A stretch of DNA of 64,000 nt from Hyaloscypha bicolor E (lineage: Eukaryota; Ascomycota; Leotiomycetes; Helotiales; Hyaloscyphaceae), in the NCBI RefSeq assembly GCF_002865645.1, contig NW_020194512.1, forward strand, positions 1,399,119-1,463,118, written 5' to 3'. Position 1 is the stretch's first letter. Each line of letters starts with the position of its first letter. The position numbers and the translations under genes are program-made. Under the pieces are notes generated by a model. That model saw only the letters and a list, made by a program, of their open reading frames with translations. It did no database searches and had not been told where the DNA came from. Shown in pieces: positions 19,412 through 32,739 of this stretch.

Positions 19412-21385
19412 ATGAACAACAGTGCACAGGGGAGCCAGCCGGGCCAGCCCTCTGCTGCTCAGCAGCAAGCAATGATGCAAATGCAACAAGCCCAGGCCCA
19501 GGCGCAAGCTCAAGGCCAACAACCCAAACGCCAGATTACACTCTTTCGACCCGAGCAAATGCGAGCCCTCCCCGATATGTTTACCGCCGAAGAGAAAGCC
19601 AAGTGGGAGCAGGGACTGAGGCAATTATGGGGACAAATAGACAAGAACCCGCAGGACTCGCAACAACACACGGAGGCAAAAAGAAAGCTGTTCGAATTTT
19701 CAAAGACCTTGACTGCGAAGTTGGCTGGAGCCCAGCGTTCTGGTCAACAAGCTGGAACTGCGAGACCACCGAGTCAAGGACAACCACAGCAGACACAAGG
19801 AGAAGGCAGTGGTGGAAACCAGAATGCTGCACAACAACCCAGACCCCAACCGAAGATATCTCCAAAACTTATGGAGCATGTCAGCAACTTCCCCTATGTT
19901 CTACCTCCCCAGCTGACGGCTGGTACCCCGGACGCCGTGAAATGGTTTCAAGATGCCAAATCCAGATACTTGAAGGCCTTGGTGGCTATGGAGACTACTG
20001 CTTCCCGAGTTCAGGCCATGGATAGCCACATGCAAAAAAGAAAGGAGGAAGGCAACCCACTGAGTCCCGAAGACGAAAAGGAGTTGACGGTTAAGAGGGA
20101 ACAAGCGCAGAAGGGACATGCAGAAGCAAAGCAGTTTGTGGATAACTTCCGGGCACAACAAGCAGCACAAAGGAATGCCCAGAATGCTGCTGCTGGAAAC
20201 CAACAAGGAAATGCTGCTCAACAAGGAGCTGGAAATGCGAGCAACAATGCGAGTCAGGCCGCTCCTGTTAGGCCACAGATGTCCACACAGCAGCCAAACC
20301 CTGCCCTTCAAAACACGCAAACGGTCAATGCAGCCATCGAAGCTGCAAGAAACCAACAGTTGAGTGGAGGAAGGCCACAGGTTCCCCAGAACATGGCAAA
20401 CCAGAGTGCTCCTTCTATCCAGAACATGCCTCAGCAGACTCAAAGCATAAAGACGGAAGCGGGAGTCGCACCGCAAAGCAACAGAGCCGTAACGCAAATG
20501 CAGCAAGGAAGCCAAGACCGAACAAATCTCAGTTCACCTCAATCAGCTGTGCCTCGTTCTGCAGGAGTCGGCCCCCCACAAAGCGCAACCTCGCAAGCGC
20601 AAGCACAGCAAATCCCCACCGCGCTTTCGCACTCGGATGCCCTTCACCAAGCGGCTCGCTCCTACTCCACAGGTCAACCATCCTCTTCGAACGTTATGGG
20701 CCATTCGCACCCGTCCGTCTCCCAACCACGAGAGAGCCAAAACATCATCACGAACAAGATGCCGATTCCTAAGCACCTACCTGACCGTGCTGCCGCACCG
20801 CCGCAACAGGTTGCTGTTCAAGGTGGGCGTCCGACGTTGTCTGGTGGCCCGAGTAATGCGGGGAATGGTGTCTTGTCCCAACCGGTTCTGGCTAGGACCC
20901 CGGGCTTCAATATGGAGGGCGAGGGCGATAGGGTGTTGAGTAAGAAGAAGCTAGATGAGCTTGTTAGACAGGTTACGGGTGGTGGGCAGGGTGAGGGCGA
21001 GGGGTTGGCTCCTGATGTTGAGGAGGTTTGTTTCCATTTCACCTTCCCCCAATCTCCAACGTCCCCTCGATCTACCTAACCCACTCCTCTACATGTATGA
21101 ATTTCCACGCTGACTAACCTCATCAAGTCCATCCTCCAAGTTGCCGACAACTTCGTAGACCAAGTCCTCCAAGCAGCCTGCAAGAACGCCAAGGAGCGCG
21201 GCAGCAAGGTCCTCGAGATCCGCGACATCCAGCTCACTCTTGAACGAGGCTACAATATCCGCATCCCAGGCTATGCGTCTGATGAGATCCGTACCGTCCG
21301 CAAGATTCAGCCGAGCCCGGCGTGGATTGCGAAGATGAGCGCTGTACAGGCAGCAAAGGTCACTGGTGGGAAGGGGGGTGATTGA
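19412..21385 (+). CDS. taf12: TFIID/SAGA subunit TAF12 (histone-fold)
   Basis: Exons 19412-21025 and 21128-21385, with a 102-bp intron, encode 623 residues. The first 500 residues are Gln/Ala/Pro-rich with glutamine repeats, containing a conserved '[20 protein letters not shown]' near residue 40. The C-terminus is the TAF12 histone fold: '[14 protein letters not shown]' before the intron, then '[17 protein letters not shown]', '[19 protein letters not shown]' and '[14 protein letters not shown]' after it. The intron therefore falls inside the fold, and the second exon is essential even though the first stays open to a stop at 21079. TAF12 pairs with TAF4 in TFIID and with Ada1 in SAGA, in the nucleus. 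Confidence 0.95.
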
Positions 21386-23673
21386 GCGAGCCTGTGAGCA
21401 TCCCCTTGAAGGGAGAGGGGGAGAAGCTAATGAGAAGCAGTACACACTTCTTCCGCGCTTCTGGAGTAATTCTGCGCGACAATGGCATGGTCTTCAATTT
21501 GAGTCTGGCGTTGAGGGCTGGATATGGGAGCATGGCATGGAATGGGGCGTTCATGGACTTTGATGATTGCGGTGTATTCTGCACTACATACTTCTTTCAG
21601 CTGGCAGCTCTGGAGATACGGATAGATATCAATGCAACGCTTTTTTACTGAATGCGGTTTGCCTTTACACGTGGTACATATCATCTTTGACCAGAGGGAA
21701 CTCCGACCTCAAGGTCTTGCCATTCCTGAGGGCACTTAGGAAAATTCCGGGAAAAATGTTCCACAGTATTCCCACTGACTTCCCAAGCAGTAAGTGCATT
21801 ATCTTCTTAAAACTCCAACTAGTACTGGACAAGTAGAGACAAGGTCATCAAATTATCTGTGTCATAAACTCATTTCTATTCTAACAAGTGCAAGCCTTGA
21901 CATAGCCATCTCTCTTCTCTTCCTGGTAATTTACATAGACCTTCAGAACAGTCTTTCCAATCCATCCACCCCATCCCATCTCGCGAAATAAATTAAGATT
22001 TACATTTCCTTGCCCAAACAAATCATTCCGTCTCACCATCCCGACCATGAGTCTGGCTATCTGTTTCCCCTTCAGGCTGCCTGCTTGGTCCCTGACTCGA
22101 CCGCAATGCAATCTTTCACAGTCGGCTTCTGGGCCATATCCATACACCTTCATAGCGTTTCGGGTTCGGGTTTTTTTTCATCAGTGGGGTTAAATTCTTT
22201 GGCGCAGGGGTTAAAGAAAGATGTGTGGTGGGAGGGCCTGGGATGTGTGTTAGGGGTGATAGGATTGAGCGGGAGGAGTGAGGGGTTCGAGAGGGAGGGA
22301 AAGGGGGAGGGAGGATGAATGTTCCAAGGTAACTTTGGGCGTTGAAAATGAGTTTTACGGTGTAGTTTTTAAGTATGTTCCCTTTGAGTTGCATATATAT
22401 ATATGTGTCCGAACTTGGCATGAGACAGCAAAAATGAGTGCTGCTTGGAGGATCGAATGCCTGTCCGCCCTCCGTACATTGTGATCCCCATCCCTTGAAA
22501 GTGTAGTTTCTCTGAGTCATCGGACATCCAAAGTCTACTGCTTCGAATGCCCCAAAGTCCATGAACGGAATCAGTCCTATAGAAAGGAAACTGGTGACGG
22601 CAATCTTGGAAACAGACCATCCCTAGTCTTTGATTTCTCGCCGATCGTGATGTCAAAGAAAAGAGAAACGTATCCATGAGATGGTTGAATGGGTTTTAAG
22701 CATCCCCACAGGCGAACGATTTCTTCTTCCAAGAGTGGCAAGGTAGAAAACCTAAAGTTCATCCACTGGGCCTTGACTAGATACTTCTGGTCGAGGAGCT
22801 CATGCTGAGCGCCACGAACGTGGGATCCAACAGGGCCATACAACTCAAGACTGTTGAATTCCATATTGGGATCAGCACGAGCAGCATATCATCGTATGTG
22901 AAATTCTTCTGGCTCCTACCGAACGTAACTTTGACTGAGGAGATCGAGACCGATACATCATACATTCAATTGTTCATTTCAAGCACGTGATACAATGTTG
23001 TCTTCGAAATCAGGCGTACGGCGCAGTTGACCTCACCGTGTCATCCTTAGGAGAACTTCCCCTTTGGTTTGGTTGTTCCGTGAGACCTGTGGTCAATGCA
23101 AGAAGCTTAGCAATTCTCGGAAACGTGGAAGCACTGGAGGACTCCTGTGACGTGCTTACCAAATCGGGGCTCATGATGAACTGAAAAAGCAGCACTCCTG
23201 TGACTTTCAAGATCATAAGTCAGGTGGACATTCTCTGGGCTCGGATGGAGGTGCTGGTATTCATCGAGATATACTAAGGGGGTGGGCTGAATTTGAATGC
23301 ATAATAACTTGAGGGAACATTCGGATTGAAGGAATTTGAAATGTTCGACTCAGGTTGGAACATTGATGGGCGCCGCTTTTTCTCCAGGCTGACTCGCGCC
23401 TCGCGTCTGTTCTGCACTAAAGTGCAACTCGCTTGCCGTACAATGAAGCCTGAGCTCCACGAGAGTTGTAATCTGGGAGCCACAGCTCAACCAAGCATCC
23501 CATCAACACCATCAGCGACCTTCATCGAACACGAAGTACACTCTGCCGTACTCCCAGGTTGCACCACTATCCTCCCGAACACTCATCCACCTCATTCGAG
23601 AAGACGTCGACGCGCTCACGAAGAAAACAGAATACGTCACAGAAGGGCGCCTCCCGGACGCTCACAAGACGAT
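21386..23673. other. 2.3-kb gap, no convincing gene
   Basis: Several minus-strand frames at 22430-23216 are protein-like in places (22577-22864, for example) but interrupted by stops and not joined by clear splice sites, so a decayed minus-strand gene is possible. A TA microsatellite lies near 22391-22402. The last 350 bases are an open extension of the Rpn3 frame and probably its leader. Confidence 0.45.
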
Positions 23674-25534
23674 ATGCCCAGCAAGACACCTCATACCAAC
23701 GGCAACGAACCCCTCGAGAATGGTGTCAACGGTACGAAAGACGTCGAGATGAAAGATGATGCGCCTGCTCCACTGAAAGGTGGCAAGGGCAAGAAGCTCA
23801 ACGAAAAGGAGGAAGAGATGACTGTTGTTGTGCCACCTTCAAAAGGCTCAAAGCTGTCGGCTCCTCCTTTGAAGGACACTGATGGTGATGTGGCTATGGA
23901 TGGGCCAGAGGACCTTAATGATGAGGATGCTGGCGCCGTCAAGATTGATCCAGTAGCCAAGGCCGTATCAGGTTCGTATCCCATCCATCCCCTCGAGAAC
24001 CGGCAGACCTGATGCTCGGTGCCTTATCACAGATATCAAGAGCAATTTCCCGTTATTGGAGCGCGCTGTTACGATGTTTGATGCCAGATTCTCCCTTCGA
24101 GCCCTTCGGTCCATTTCTGCAATCCGCAAACGCCTGACACCCGATATCCTTGCGCAAGTCATCACCGAAACGTACCCATCTACAAACCCTGCTGCGAGAT
24201 CTCTCTTGGTTGCCGTCGATAGAGAAAATGCTACATTCACAAAACCGGTTTCGGCCGAGATGGAGATTGATGGAGATTCCAAGTCTAAGTCGCCGAAGAA
24301 GGAGCAAAAAGACATCATTCCTGAAATCGAAATCTTCCTTGGAATCCTCACTCAAATCTACTACCTGGATAACAAGATCAATGGAAAGGGCGCTGATTTC
24401 TCGGCACATCTTGCTGAGCGAATACACTCTGAGAACCGCCGAACTTTGGACGCTCTCTCTGCCCGCGTGTACTTTTACTACTCGTTATTCTGCGAACAAA
24501 TGGCTCCCTTGCCTCCATCTACTTCTTCGCCCGTTGTGTCTATCCGACCCGCTCTTCTCTCTGCCCTTCGAACAGCCGTTCTCCGAAAGGATATCGACAC
24601 TCAATCTACCGTCATCGTCCTCCTGTTACGAAACTACCTATCAACATCCCATATCGCCCAAGCTGATCTGCTAGTCACACATACGCAATTCCCAGAGGAT
24701 GCATCAAATAATCAGGTTGCCAGATATTTATACTACGTAGGCCGCATCAGAGCTATCCAGCTGCGTTATACCGAGGCCCACGAGCATTTAACGTCTGCAA
24801 CACGAAAGGCTCCTTCAAGTCCAAGCGCAGCTGGTTTCACGCAGACTGCAACTAAGTTGTTGCTTGTGGTACAGTTGTTGATGGGTGATATTCCTGACCG
24901 TGCTATTTTCCGCCTCACAAGCATGGAACGTCCCTTGGCACCTTATTTGGAGCTTGTCCAAGCCGTGCGAGTAGGCCAATTGGGAGAATTCGAACATGCC
25001 ATCAAGCAACACGGCGATACCTTCAGACGTGACGGCACATACACTCTCATTCTGCGCCTCCGACAAAACGTCATCAAGACCGGTATCCGAATGATGTCCC
25101 TGTCCTACTCGCGAATTTCCCTCCGAGATATCTGCATACGCTTGAAGTTGGAGAGCGAGGAGTCTGCGGAGTACATCGTTGCAAAGGCTATTCGGGATGG
25201 TGTCATTGAGGCTTCCTTGGACCGTGAGCGAGGCTTCATGAAGAGCAAGGAGGTTGGGGATGTTTATGCTACGAGAGAGCCAGGAGAGGCGTTCCATGAC
25301 CGTATCCGTGCTTGTCTCGCCCTCCATGATGAGAGCGTCATGGTATGCTTGCACATCATCCCCTACTTAGAGATATACTGACTTTGCCAGGCAATGCGTT
25401 TCCCAATGAACCAGCACAGACTAGAGCTCAAGAACGCCCAAGAAGCACGAGAACGCGAGCGCGAAATGGCCAAGGAAATCCAAGATGGCGACCTGGACGA
25501 GGACGATCTGGGTGGCGAATTCGAAGGTATGTAA
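23674..25534 (+). CDS. rpn3: 26S proteasome regulatory subunit Rpn3 (PSMD3)
   Basis: Exons 23674-23971, 24033-25342 and 25391-25534, with introns of 61 and 48 bp, encode 583 residues. The N-terminal 95 residues are acidic and disordered. The body starts with 'DIKSNFPLLERAVTMFDARF', then helical repeats ('NLYYVGRIRAIQ'-like block at 'YLYYVGRIRAIQLRYTEAHE'). A C-terminal PCI domain follows ('YSRISLRDICIRLKLES', 'AEYIVAKAIRDGVIEA', 'AFHDRIRACLALHDESV'). The last exon supplies the basic/acidic PCI tail (MRFPMNQHRLELKNAQ, then DLDEDDLGGEFEGM). Rpn3 is a non-ATPase lid subunit of the 19S particle. The frame is open upstream, but the ATG at 23674 begins the conserved-type N-terminus. A GTATGT at 25527 could allow a longer alternative tail. 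Confidence 0.93.
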
Positions 25535-26138
25535 GATGGGTTTGGACCGGGTGGGGTGAGAATCTCTCAATGTACACAAATGGGGCCTTTTCGTAGCATG
25601 GACTTGGGGGATGGGAGTGAGAGGTGGAGACGAGGATGGGGATGGGGTTTGGTGGCACTTCACGATATTGTCTTGCTACTGCACCTTACACTCCTAACAG
25701 TCATTCTCTTTTGGATGGGATAGACATGGCGGTGGAGCATGTAATTTCCATTCGAGGGAGAGAAGCACTGCTACATTAGTTTTCGCGCTGGCACTGGTTT
25801 CGATTGCGCGCCTGTTGCGTGAACGTTGCGGGCGTCGGCATGACGAGTAGTAATTGATAGATGTTCCTTTACCTTTTCCTTAGAATTCTTCCATGCGCCA
25901 TTAAATGTGACTGTATGCAAGAGTCCGTGTGGCTTCAGCTTGCCCTTGAGTTTGTTGACTTCACCTTGCGAACTCAAGAAAGGAAAGGAACGACTCCGTC
26001 CGCTGCCTTGACCACTTGATACGATCTCACTAAGAAATTTTTTCTCAAACATCATCCTCATCTTCAACCTACAATTGAGATCGTGATCGAGCACAACATT
26101 CTTGATACGTGTAAGGGGAGCAAAGATAGGAAGCAACA
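25535..26138. other. Intergenic region, 0.6 kb
   Basis: Short spacer between head-to-tail rpn3 and the MYST gene. No separate gene seen; it should hold the rpn3 terminator and the MYST promoter. Confidence 0.6.
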
Positions 26139-28073
26139 ATGTCATCATACCCCAAGAGCCGCGCCCGCGCCAGACGCGCAGGAACGGGAGCAGCACCAGG
26201 AACGTCGCAACCCCACCACCAACACCACCCTTCACCGCCACCAACCATTCCTCCGCCCACGCCCTCACGCTCTGCCCCCACGACTCCTCTGCACCCGCAA
26301 GCCTCGAATCTAGTCTCAGATCTGTCGAATCTAAGTATCGGTTCCTCTTCAGTTGCAGCAGCTCCTGAAGCTGTTGCTCGGTTCCCTGCGACTCCCACCC
26401 CAAAGAAGCTCATCATCAAATTAATCGTCACCAAGAAACAAAATCCTATCACCCTAGCAGTACGGATTCCAGGGCTCTCTCATACTGCACCAAAACTACC
26501 CACTACCCCAGCTCGGTCTCCCAACAAGCCGGCCGGGAAAGAAAAAGGCACGGAAAAGGAGACACAAGGCGACAAGCAGGAGGATACACCGCTGAAGGAA
26601 GGAACAATTTGTGTGTCGGAATTCGTGACCGAGGAAGATATTGCAGCCATGCCTAGTCTTGAAGCACCGCTCACACGGAAACGGAGGAGAGCAAGCAGTA
26701 CAGTGGAAACGTTTGTGCAGTTACCAAACGTGAAACCGAGGGGGAGGCGGAGGAAAGATGTTGTTTCTCTTGAGGCGGCGCTTGTGAACGGCATGGGCTC
26801 GGGTTCGGGGTTGAAGGATGACAAGAAGGGCAAGTTGAAGAGTGAGAAGGAGAGGCTTATGAATGGAGTTAATGGTGGGGGGACGAGTCATAAAAGCGAT
26901 ATGTTGATATCGATGCCCAATGGAGATGATAAGACGACGAATCATAAGAATGTAGAGAAGTTGAAGGAGAACGCGAAAGAGGGGAGGGATGGGAAGAAGG
27001 AAAAGGAAAAGGACGATAGAGACAAGGACCTCGAAAGGAATATCGACAGCGTCATCTTCGGCGACGTGACGTTCAAAGCTTGGTATCCGTCCTGGTATCC
27101 CAAGGAAATCATTGGGGAGAAGGCACTCAGTTGTGAAGGCAAGGGGCCTGGGATCACCGTGAAGGAGCTTTATATTTGCAGGCGGTGCTTTGGGTATTCT
27201 AAGGCGCTTGTCGAATGGGTTCGGCATTGTAGGTGTTGTGAGAGAGAGGTGCCGGGAACGAAAGTGTATAGTCATGGTGCAGAAGGGGAGGGAGGAGGAT
27301 GGAGTGTTTGGGAGGTCGATGGGGGTGTTGAGACTGTGAGTACTACCCTTCCCTTCCCATCGATCACATTTTGAGACGAGTACTGATGTGACGGCGGACA
27401 GCTCTTCTGCCAAAGCCTCTCCCTCTTCGCCAAGCTCTTTTTAGATAACAAATCCGTCTTCTTCGACGTCTCAGGCTTCAACTACTTCCTCCTCGTACAC
27501 ACTTCCCCCCGCACCCTCGAAACGCAAATCATCGGCTTCTTCTCAAAAGAAAAGATGTCTTGGGATAACAACAACCTCGCCTGCATATTAATCTTCCCGC
27601 CTTGGCAACGGAAAGGTCTCGGTGCTTTACTTATGGGTGTTTCCTATGCTATTGCGAAAAGGGAGGGCATAATGGGCGGCCCCGAGAAACCGATTTCAGA
27701 TCTCGGCAAGAAGGGATACAAAAGGTATTGGGGCGCGGAAATCGCACGCTGGTTACTGGGCGTCAGGGATACAGACCGCAAGAAAGGTAAGGGGATGGTG
27801 GATGTTGAACGCATTAGCAAAGAGACGTGGATTGCGCCGGATGATTGTCTGAGTGTGTTAAGGGAGATGGGCGTTGTTGAGAAAGCGGGGAGGGGAAAGG
27901 GCACGGTGGAGAGGGTGAGGGTTGATAAACAGAGGGTTAGGGAGTGGGTTGCTAAAGAGAAGTTGGGGCTTGAGAGGGTGGTGCATGAAGAGGGGTTCAT
28001 GGAGGGTTACGCGCTGAAGGAGGTTGAAGCCGAAGAAGAGGAAGCGGATGAGGAGGAAGTAGACGAGGAGTGA
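26139..28073 (+). CDS. sas2: MYST-family histone acetyltransferase, Sas2 type
   Basis: Exons 26139-27335 and 27402-28073, with a 66-bp intron, encode 622 residues. Residues 1-305 are disordered, first Pro/Ser/Thr-rich and then Lys-rich with several NLS-like stretches. The MYST domain follows: 'FKAWYPSWYPKE', a C2HC zinc finger (CRRCFGYSKALVEWVRHCRCC), 'LFAKLFLDNKSVFFDV' with the Lys usually autoacetylated, the acetyl-CoA loop 'ACILIFPPWQRKGLGALLMG', and 'GGPEKPISDLGKKGYKRYW' with the catalytic Glu. There is no Tudor-knot domain (as in Esa1) or PHD finger. 'NNLACILIFPP' resembles yeast Sas2, which acetylates H4K16 at silent chromatin. The C-terminus is a long acidic tail (EEEEADEEEVDEE). The exact orthology is inference. 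Confidence 0.88.
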
Positions 28074-28859
28074 GGGAAAATAGAGTTCGAGTGTGCTAAT
28101 GAACTTGTAAAATAAGGCGGGAGGCACCGAAAGCATGGAGGAAGGGTTGTAGGCTTCTGGAGTTCAATACCCAATTGCAGTCAAGTTTGACCTGAAACGA
28201 AATCCGTTGTTCTACATTTGCTTTTGAATCCGAAGTCCTGTGTGCGCGGTGATCTCCTTGTCTTAGCTATTCTTCCGTACATTAAATTGAAAATCCAATG
28301 CGGACTACCTCAAGCTCTCAAAGTCGAGCTCGAGGTCGCCTCTCTCTATTCTCCTTATTTGAGAGGTTGCAGATATAAAATACCCCTGGAGAGCATCACG
28401 TTCGAGGCATATCAACGAATAAGCGAGTGCCGGGAAGTGCTATGGGGATAAGTTTCCAGGAGAGAAGGAGTCTCGTAGCTTCTCAGTGTCGTTTTGTTCT
28501 GCCATAGCACGAGTGGCGACGTAGAGTCTGGCTTTTTGTCCTAGGCTTCCAGCATCTCCTGACTCAAAACTCAAGTCCTGCTGTTGTCATTTCCACTTCC
28601 ACCCCTAGAGCGAAGGAATTCTCATCCCATCCATTGGGATCCCGTCGTCAATCCCCACCTCCTGTAGTCTTGTACTGTACTTGCTGAAGAGCGCCATATA
28701 ATGCAGAGTGGTGGCGCTGTTTTGTGATCTTTCATCTGGGGCTTGCTTCCATTTTGATACAGGGTAGATGTGCACAGAATCTGCCTCACCAGCAGCCCTA
28801 TTAGTTGTCTTCTCTTCTCATGTCCATTCGTGTGTCTCTGAATAGTCAAAGCCCTAGTG
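28074..28859. other. Intergenic region, 0.8 kb
   Basis: Between the MYST gene and the truncated peptidase pseudogene. One 77-codon frame (28218-28451) has no recognisable feature. Confidence 0.5.
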
Positions 28860-30112
28860 CTTTGTATCCAGTCACCCTCAAAGCTTCTGGTCCTATCTGG
28901 TAATCGGTAGTAGTCTGGGGATAAACGATAGCTGTGACACTGTTCCTTGCCAACTTCGAGTCTAGTAGGGATTGGCTAGGATACTCACGATAAGCCATTT
29001 CAAAATCAATCATTGCTTCAAAACCGGAACTGTTTGGGTCTGTAGGCGCCGTCGCACCATCAATAGATGCCAAAACAGGGTGGGTACCCTTCGGGATATT
29101 CCTGCGGGGATAGCGTTAGCAATTTTAGACATTGAAAGAAGGTTAATCTGCTTTATGGAGAATAAGTAGCGAAAAACATATTCAAGTCTTCCTGAGCATT
29201 GGTAGAAACTTGCGAAAATATATCGAGCGAGTCGTTTGGATTTGAGAGTTTGCCAACTGTGATGTTATACATAACTCTGATACAAGCAGGTGTGGCCAAG
29301 GATGAATAATTGGTTAGACTACCTATTCCGATAAACCAGCCAAGGCAGCGATTCAGCTTCAATATTGAAAAATCCTACCTTGGTCTTGTCTGGTAGCTAG
29401 CACATTGTCCGGAATGGGCTTTCGAACAGGTTTTGGGCTTTGTACTGAGGCCAAATTCCTTTTCATGATATCCCCCATAGCCCTTACGGCTAATGGTTTG
29501 ACTCTCGGTGTCACATAATCGATATGCGCGGACTACTCTACGGGAACCTTGTAGTCCTCACAGCCGATATTGTTTGGTCCTCCGTTAGCATGTTCGTAGT
29601 AATAGTGCTTAGTCTGAAACAATCGTTCAATCTCATTGATGCTAGAGTCAAATTTCAGCCAAGCTTTATTTGTGGATTGGGAAACACGCTCTTCTCGTAT
29701 GCCAGAATCAACGATTCAAGATTTGGCGATTTCGACCGTCGCCACTTATGGGTCGAATAGATCTGTAGCCTTGTTAATAGTATATGATTTCCATATTTTG
29801 GTGAGTTGGGAACTTGGGACCAGAGCTGCAGTTGTTTCGGTTAGTATGACATTTCCACAAAAGCTCGAGATTGCGAGAGCAACCTACATCTCAGAGAGAT
29901 ATTCTGCCCCTAATTCAAGATTACTTTGCGCCAAACCGATACGAGCCGAAATACTGTAATCCGGATCCAACGCATTACTCTGGACCTATTTTGGCTGGAG
30001 GATATCTCTCTTTGCATGTACGACATGATTGTTCTGAGATGAAGCAGAAGGGAGAGCAAGTGCTGGAAGAACAAGAGAGCCCAGAAAGACGCTGGCGAGA
30101 TATAACCATATG
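28860..30112 (-). pseudogene. Decayed S53 (sedolisin / tripeptidyl-peptidase) gene, N-terminal part
   Basis: On the minus strand, pieces of a secreted sedolisin occur in order across several frames. They start with a signal peptide (IWLYLASVFLGSLVLPALAL at about 30100-30040), then the propeptide ('DILQPK', 'ARIGLAQSNLELGAEYLSEM'), then propeptide blocks near 29500-29800. The start of the catalytic domain follows: 'DIFSQVSTNAQEDLNMFF' at 29200-29260, then 'IPEGTHPVLASIDGA' near 29080 and, after a consensus intron, 'IVYPQTTTDYQ' near 28910. The frames are broken by stops (an in-frame TAG soon after the propeptide start) and shifts, the initiator appears lost, and nothing matches the Ser-containing end of the domain. 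Intact relatives are secreted acid proteases. This copy is dead and truncated. Confidence 0.75.
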
Positions 30113-32701
30113 TTTTTGAAGTTTGGTATTGTTACAACTTCAAAATCTCGGGATTGTATGGAGTAATTCTCCGGACGAATGGAGCGTACGCGACTCTTTA
30201 TAGACTTACCATCTTGTATCCTGCAAAGCCATTTTAGCTAGTCACAGCTGTCTCGTCTCCATACAGCTTCTGTTATCATAATGGCCCATGAATAGAATCA
30301 GCAGAACCACCATCTTTTACGTAGACATCGTCACTCACCAACTCTCTTGTACGATTGACGAGGATTTGGTAATCTGTACCTCTCCCCTTCACCAAAGCCT
30401 AATCAGGTTCAGCTGCAGGTAGCTGAATGGCACGATGATGCGAGGCTCATGTGAAAGCTTCTACATTGCCTCGCCTCGCGTATCCATTCTCAACCTCTAA
30501 TGAATCTTCTAGTCTCGCATAACCCCTTTCAGCATTCTATAGGGCTGTTGTTTTTACGAGGAACGAAGGCTACGAAGCCATGCAGTAAACCTCTTCATCA
30601 TTGGACCCGGCTTCTATGGTTTCTTGCTGCCTACGCAAAGATCTCGATTTCTTTCCTCGATTGGCCGACCTGAGCGGACGCGAGGTAGTATTAGCTCCTT
30701 TCGGCGGCGTAGTATTCATACCGAAGGATCCAGACCTCAAGAAATCTGCATCAGATGTTCTAGAACAAAATCACTCCGTTATCACAGTCGTATCCTTAAA
30801 TAGGAGACATATGATGATCAGAACTTACAGAGAAAAGTAAGAGCTCATGACTTCCGTAGATAAAGGCTGTATGGAATAGACGCTGCCATTAGCAATGCCC
30901 CTTATTAGCCTTTACAATTGCTCTCCCTCGCTTCTGAGATTAACTCAGGCCAAGTTTCCACTGGCTAAGGTTTGAAATCGAGAACGAGAACGATGGCAAG
31001 GAGACTGTGCCTTCTACCCTTCTTCTACTACTACTCCTCCATCCCAAACCGGTCTCTACGTACGTTAAGTAGAGACCGTGGGTCACAAACTTATCTAGGA
31101 ATGCTTAGCAAGCAGACAGAAACGGTCGGGATGCGCGTATGAACGTTTGAAAGTATACTTTGGCTGAGGAGGTTCGTAATAGGCTGATGCGAGCATCTCG
31201 TTATAAATTCCTTCCTCTATAGGTCCTGGGATACTAATCTATCGTATTCCAGAAGGATAGGTTGAGCAGTATTTCTTATGCTACCTATTTCACTCTAGGC
31301 AGTATAACAAAATGGCCCAAGCAGCGCTGCAGTTCCGTCCTCTAGGATGTCTTCTAGTTATACCAGGGTACTGCCATACCACAAAAAATAGATGAGGACT
31401 GCCGTAAAATCCCTTGCCTCAATATCAGTTTGGGCCTGTCAGTAGAATTCTCAAAACAACCGCTCGAGCGGGCTGATCATTGATACAGGTCTACTCGCTT
31501 GCTGTACATAAATCTCCCAGCTGCGCCAAAATGATTTTGCCTTGTATCGCCTTCTCGGAGGTAGCACTGCAACGAAGTCACCTCCTTCTGCCAATTTCTT
31601 CACTACAAAACGGCAGCCAGCAGGCACAAAACTCATCTAAACTTCCATAAGCTTGCATAGTTTTAGCGTCTAGTACAGGGCCTAAGTACAATTCTCTCGT
31701 AATATAATTTTATATCTGCATAGATCTCACAATGCTCAGGAGGATACCGGATAATATTCCCCATGATGTAACTACAAGGTCATTACCCACGTTGGTTGAT
31801 GTTGCACGATGCCCTGTGTAGAGAAGCTTCAAAGAGGTGAAAAACTCGTCTCATGTCAGCTTAAATAAGATAGTCTACTTTAGACCTAATCTTCGATAGT
31901 AAGCATGGTCCGCAACAAATAGGGCTCGCAATTCAGATTCTCTAATCCCTAGGAAAAGGTCTTGGACAACGGGTCTCACTCTCTAGTCGTTCGTCATCTC
32001 CATACAGAGTTCTCAGAGCTGAGATAGTCTGTTTAGGTAGAGCCTCTCGAATTCTAGTTCGTCATTGTTCTACTATCTGGACCATCTATGAATTTGTAAT
32101 TGTGCAAGGGAAGTTTGTACTGAGAGGTACAGATTCCCGAAGTCATGTTTGTGACAGAGTACTGGATTATTGAGTGGATGTTCAGCTTTTCGGGTGAATG
32201 AACTTTGGACGAATATTACTTCCTTATCAAGTGATAGGTTGTTGACTTAATTGATATGATTGCTCCGAGTGAAAATGTTGATGGCAGGTATGGAACTCGG
32301 GATGATAGGTATCTTCATGCGTCCGACCGTGCTGGTGGTGTCTGTTTCAATAGACAAGTTACGAAGCTAACGTCTCATTTCGTAATCTTCAAGATCTTGC
32401 TTCTGTTGTTATCGATCCAGAGTTCCACTAAAAAACCAGAGGATTGCCCCATCCCTTCACTGTTCCTGGTATCCTTTTGTTATAATTTTCTATATCAATT
32501 AGTGTGCTATGTACTTTTATGAGAATTGCCTTCTATACATCGTCTAGAAGCTAATCACCCTTGATCTCATCTAGTCTCCTACTCGTAAGAAAGTCAGCAC
32601 ATCAACTGGTACACCCCGCGGTTGAGGATCCCTGGATCACCTACTTCGTATAATCCGGGCAAGACATGACGACTCAAATTATAGCTCCTGCCCTTCCTTG
32701 G
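30113..32701. other. 2.6-kb gene-poor gap
   Basis: Only short frames (30601-30840 on +, 31451-31636 on -) without recognisable motifs. A small palindrome, GGTCTCTAC and its complement separated by 9 bases, lies near 31050-31078. I see no complete gene, RNA or element; decayed genes are likely. Confidence 0.45.
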
Positions 32702-32739
32702 TTATTCCGAAAGCGAAATAAAAGGTAAGTCGTTCGTTT

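Noticed and set aside
19603..20025. 140-codon frame inside TAF12
   Set aside because: Alternate-frame reading of the Gln-rich TAF12 exon.
26721..27413. 230-codon minus-strand frame opposite the MYST gene
   Set aside because: Antisense shadow of the acetyltransferase exon.
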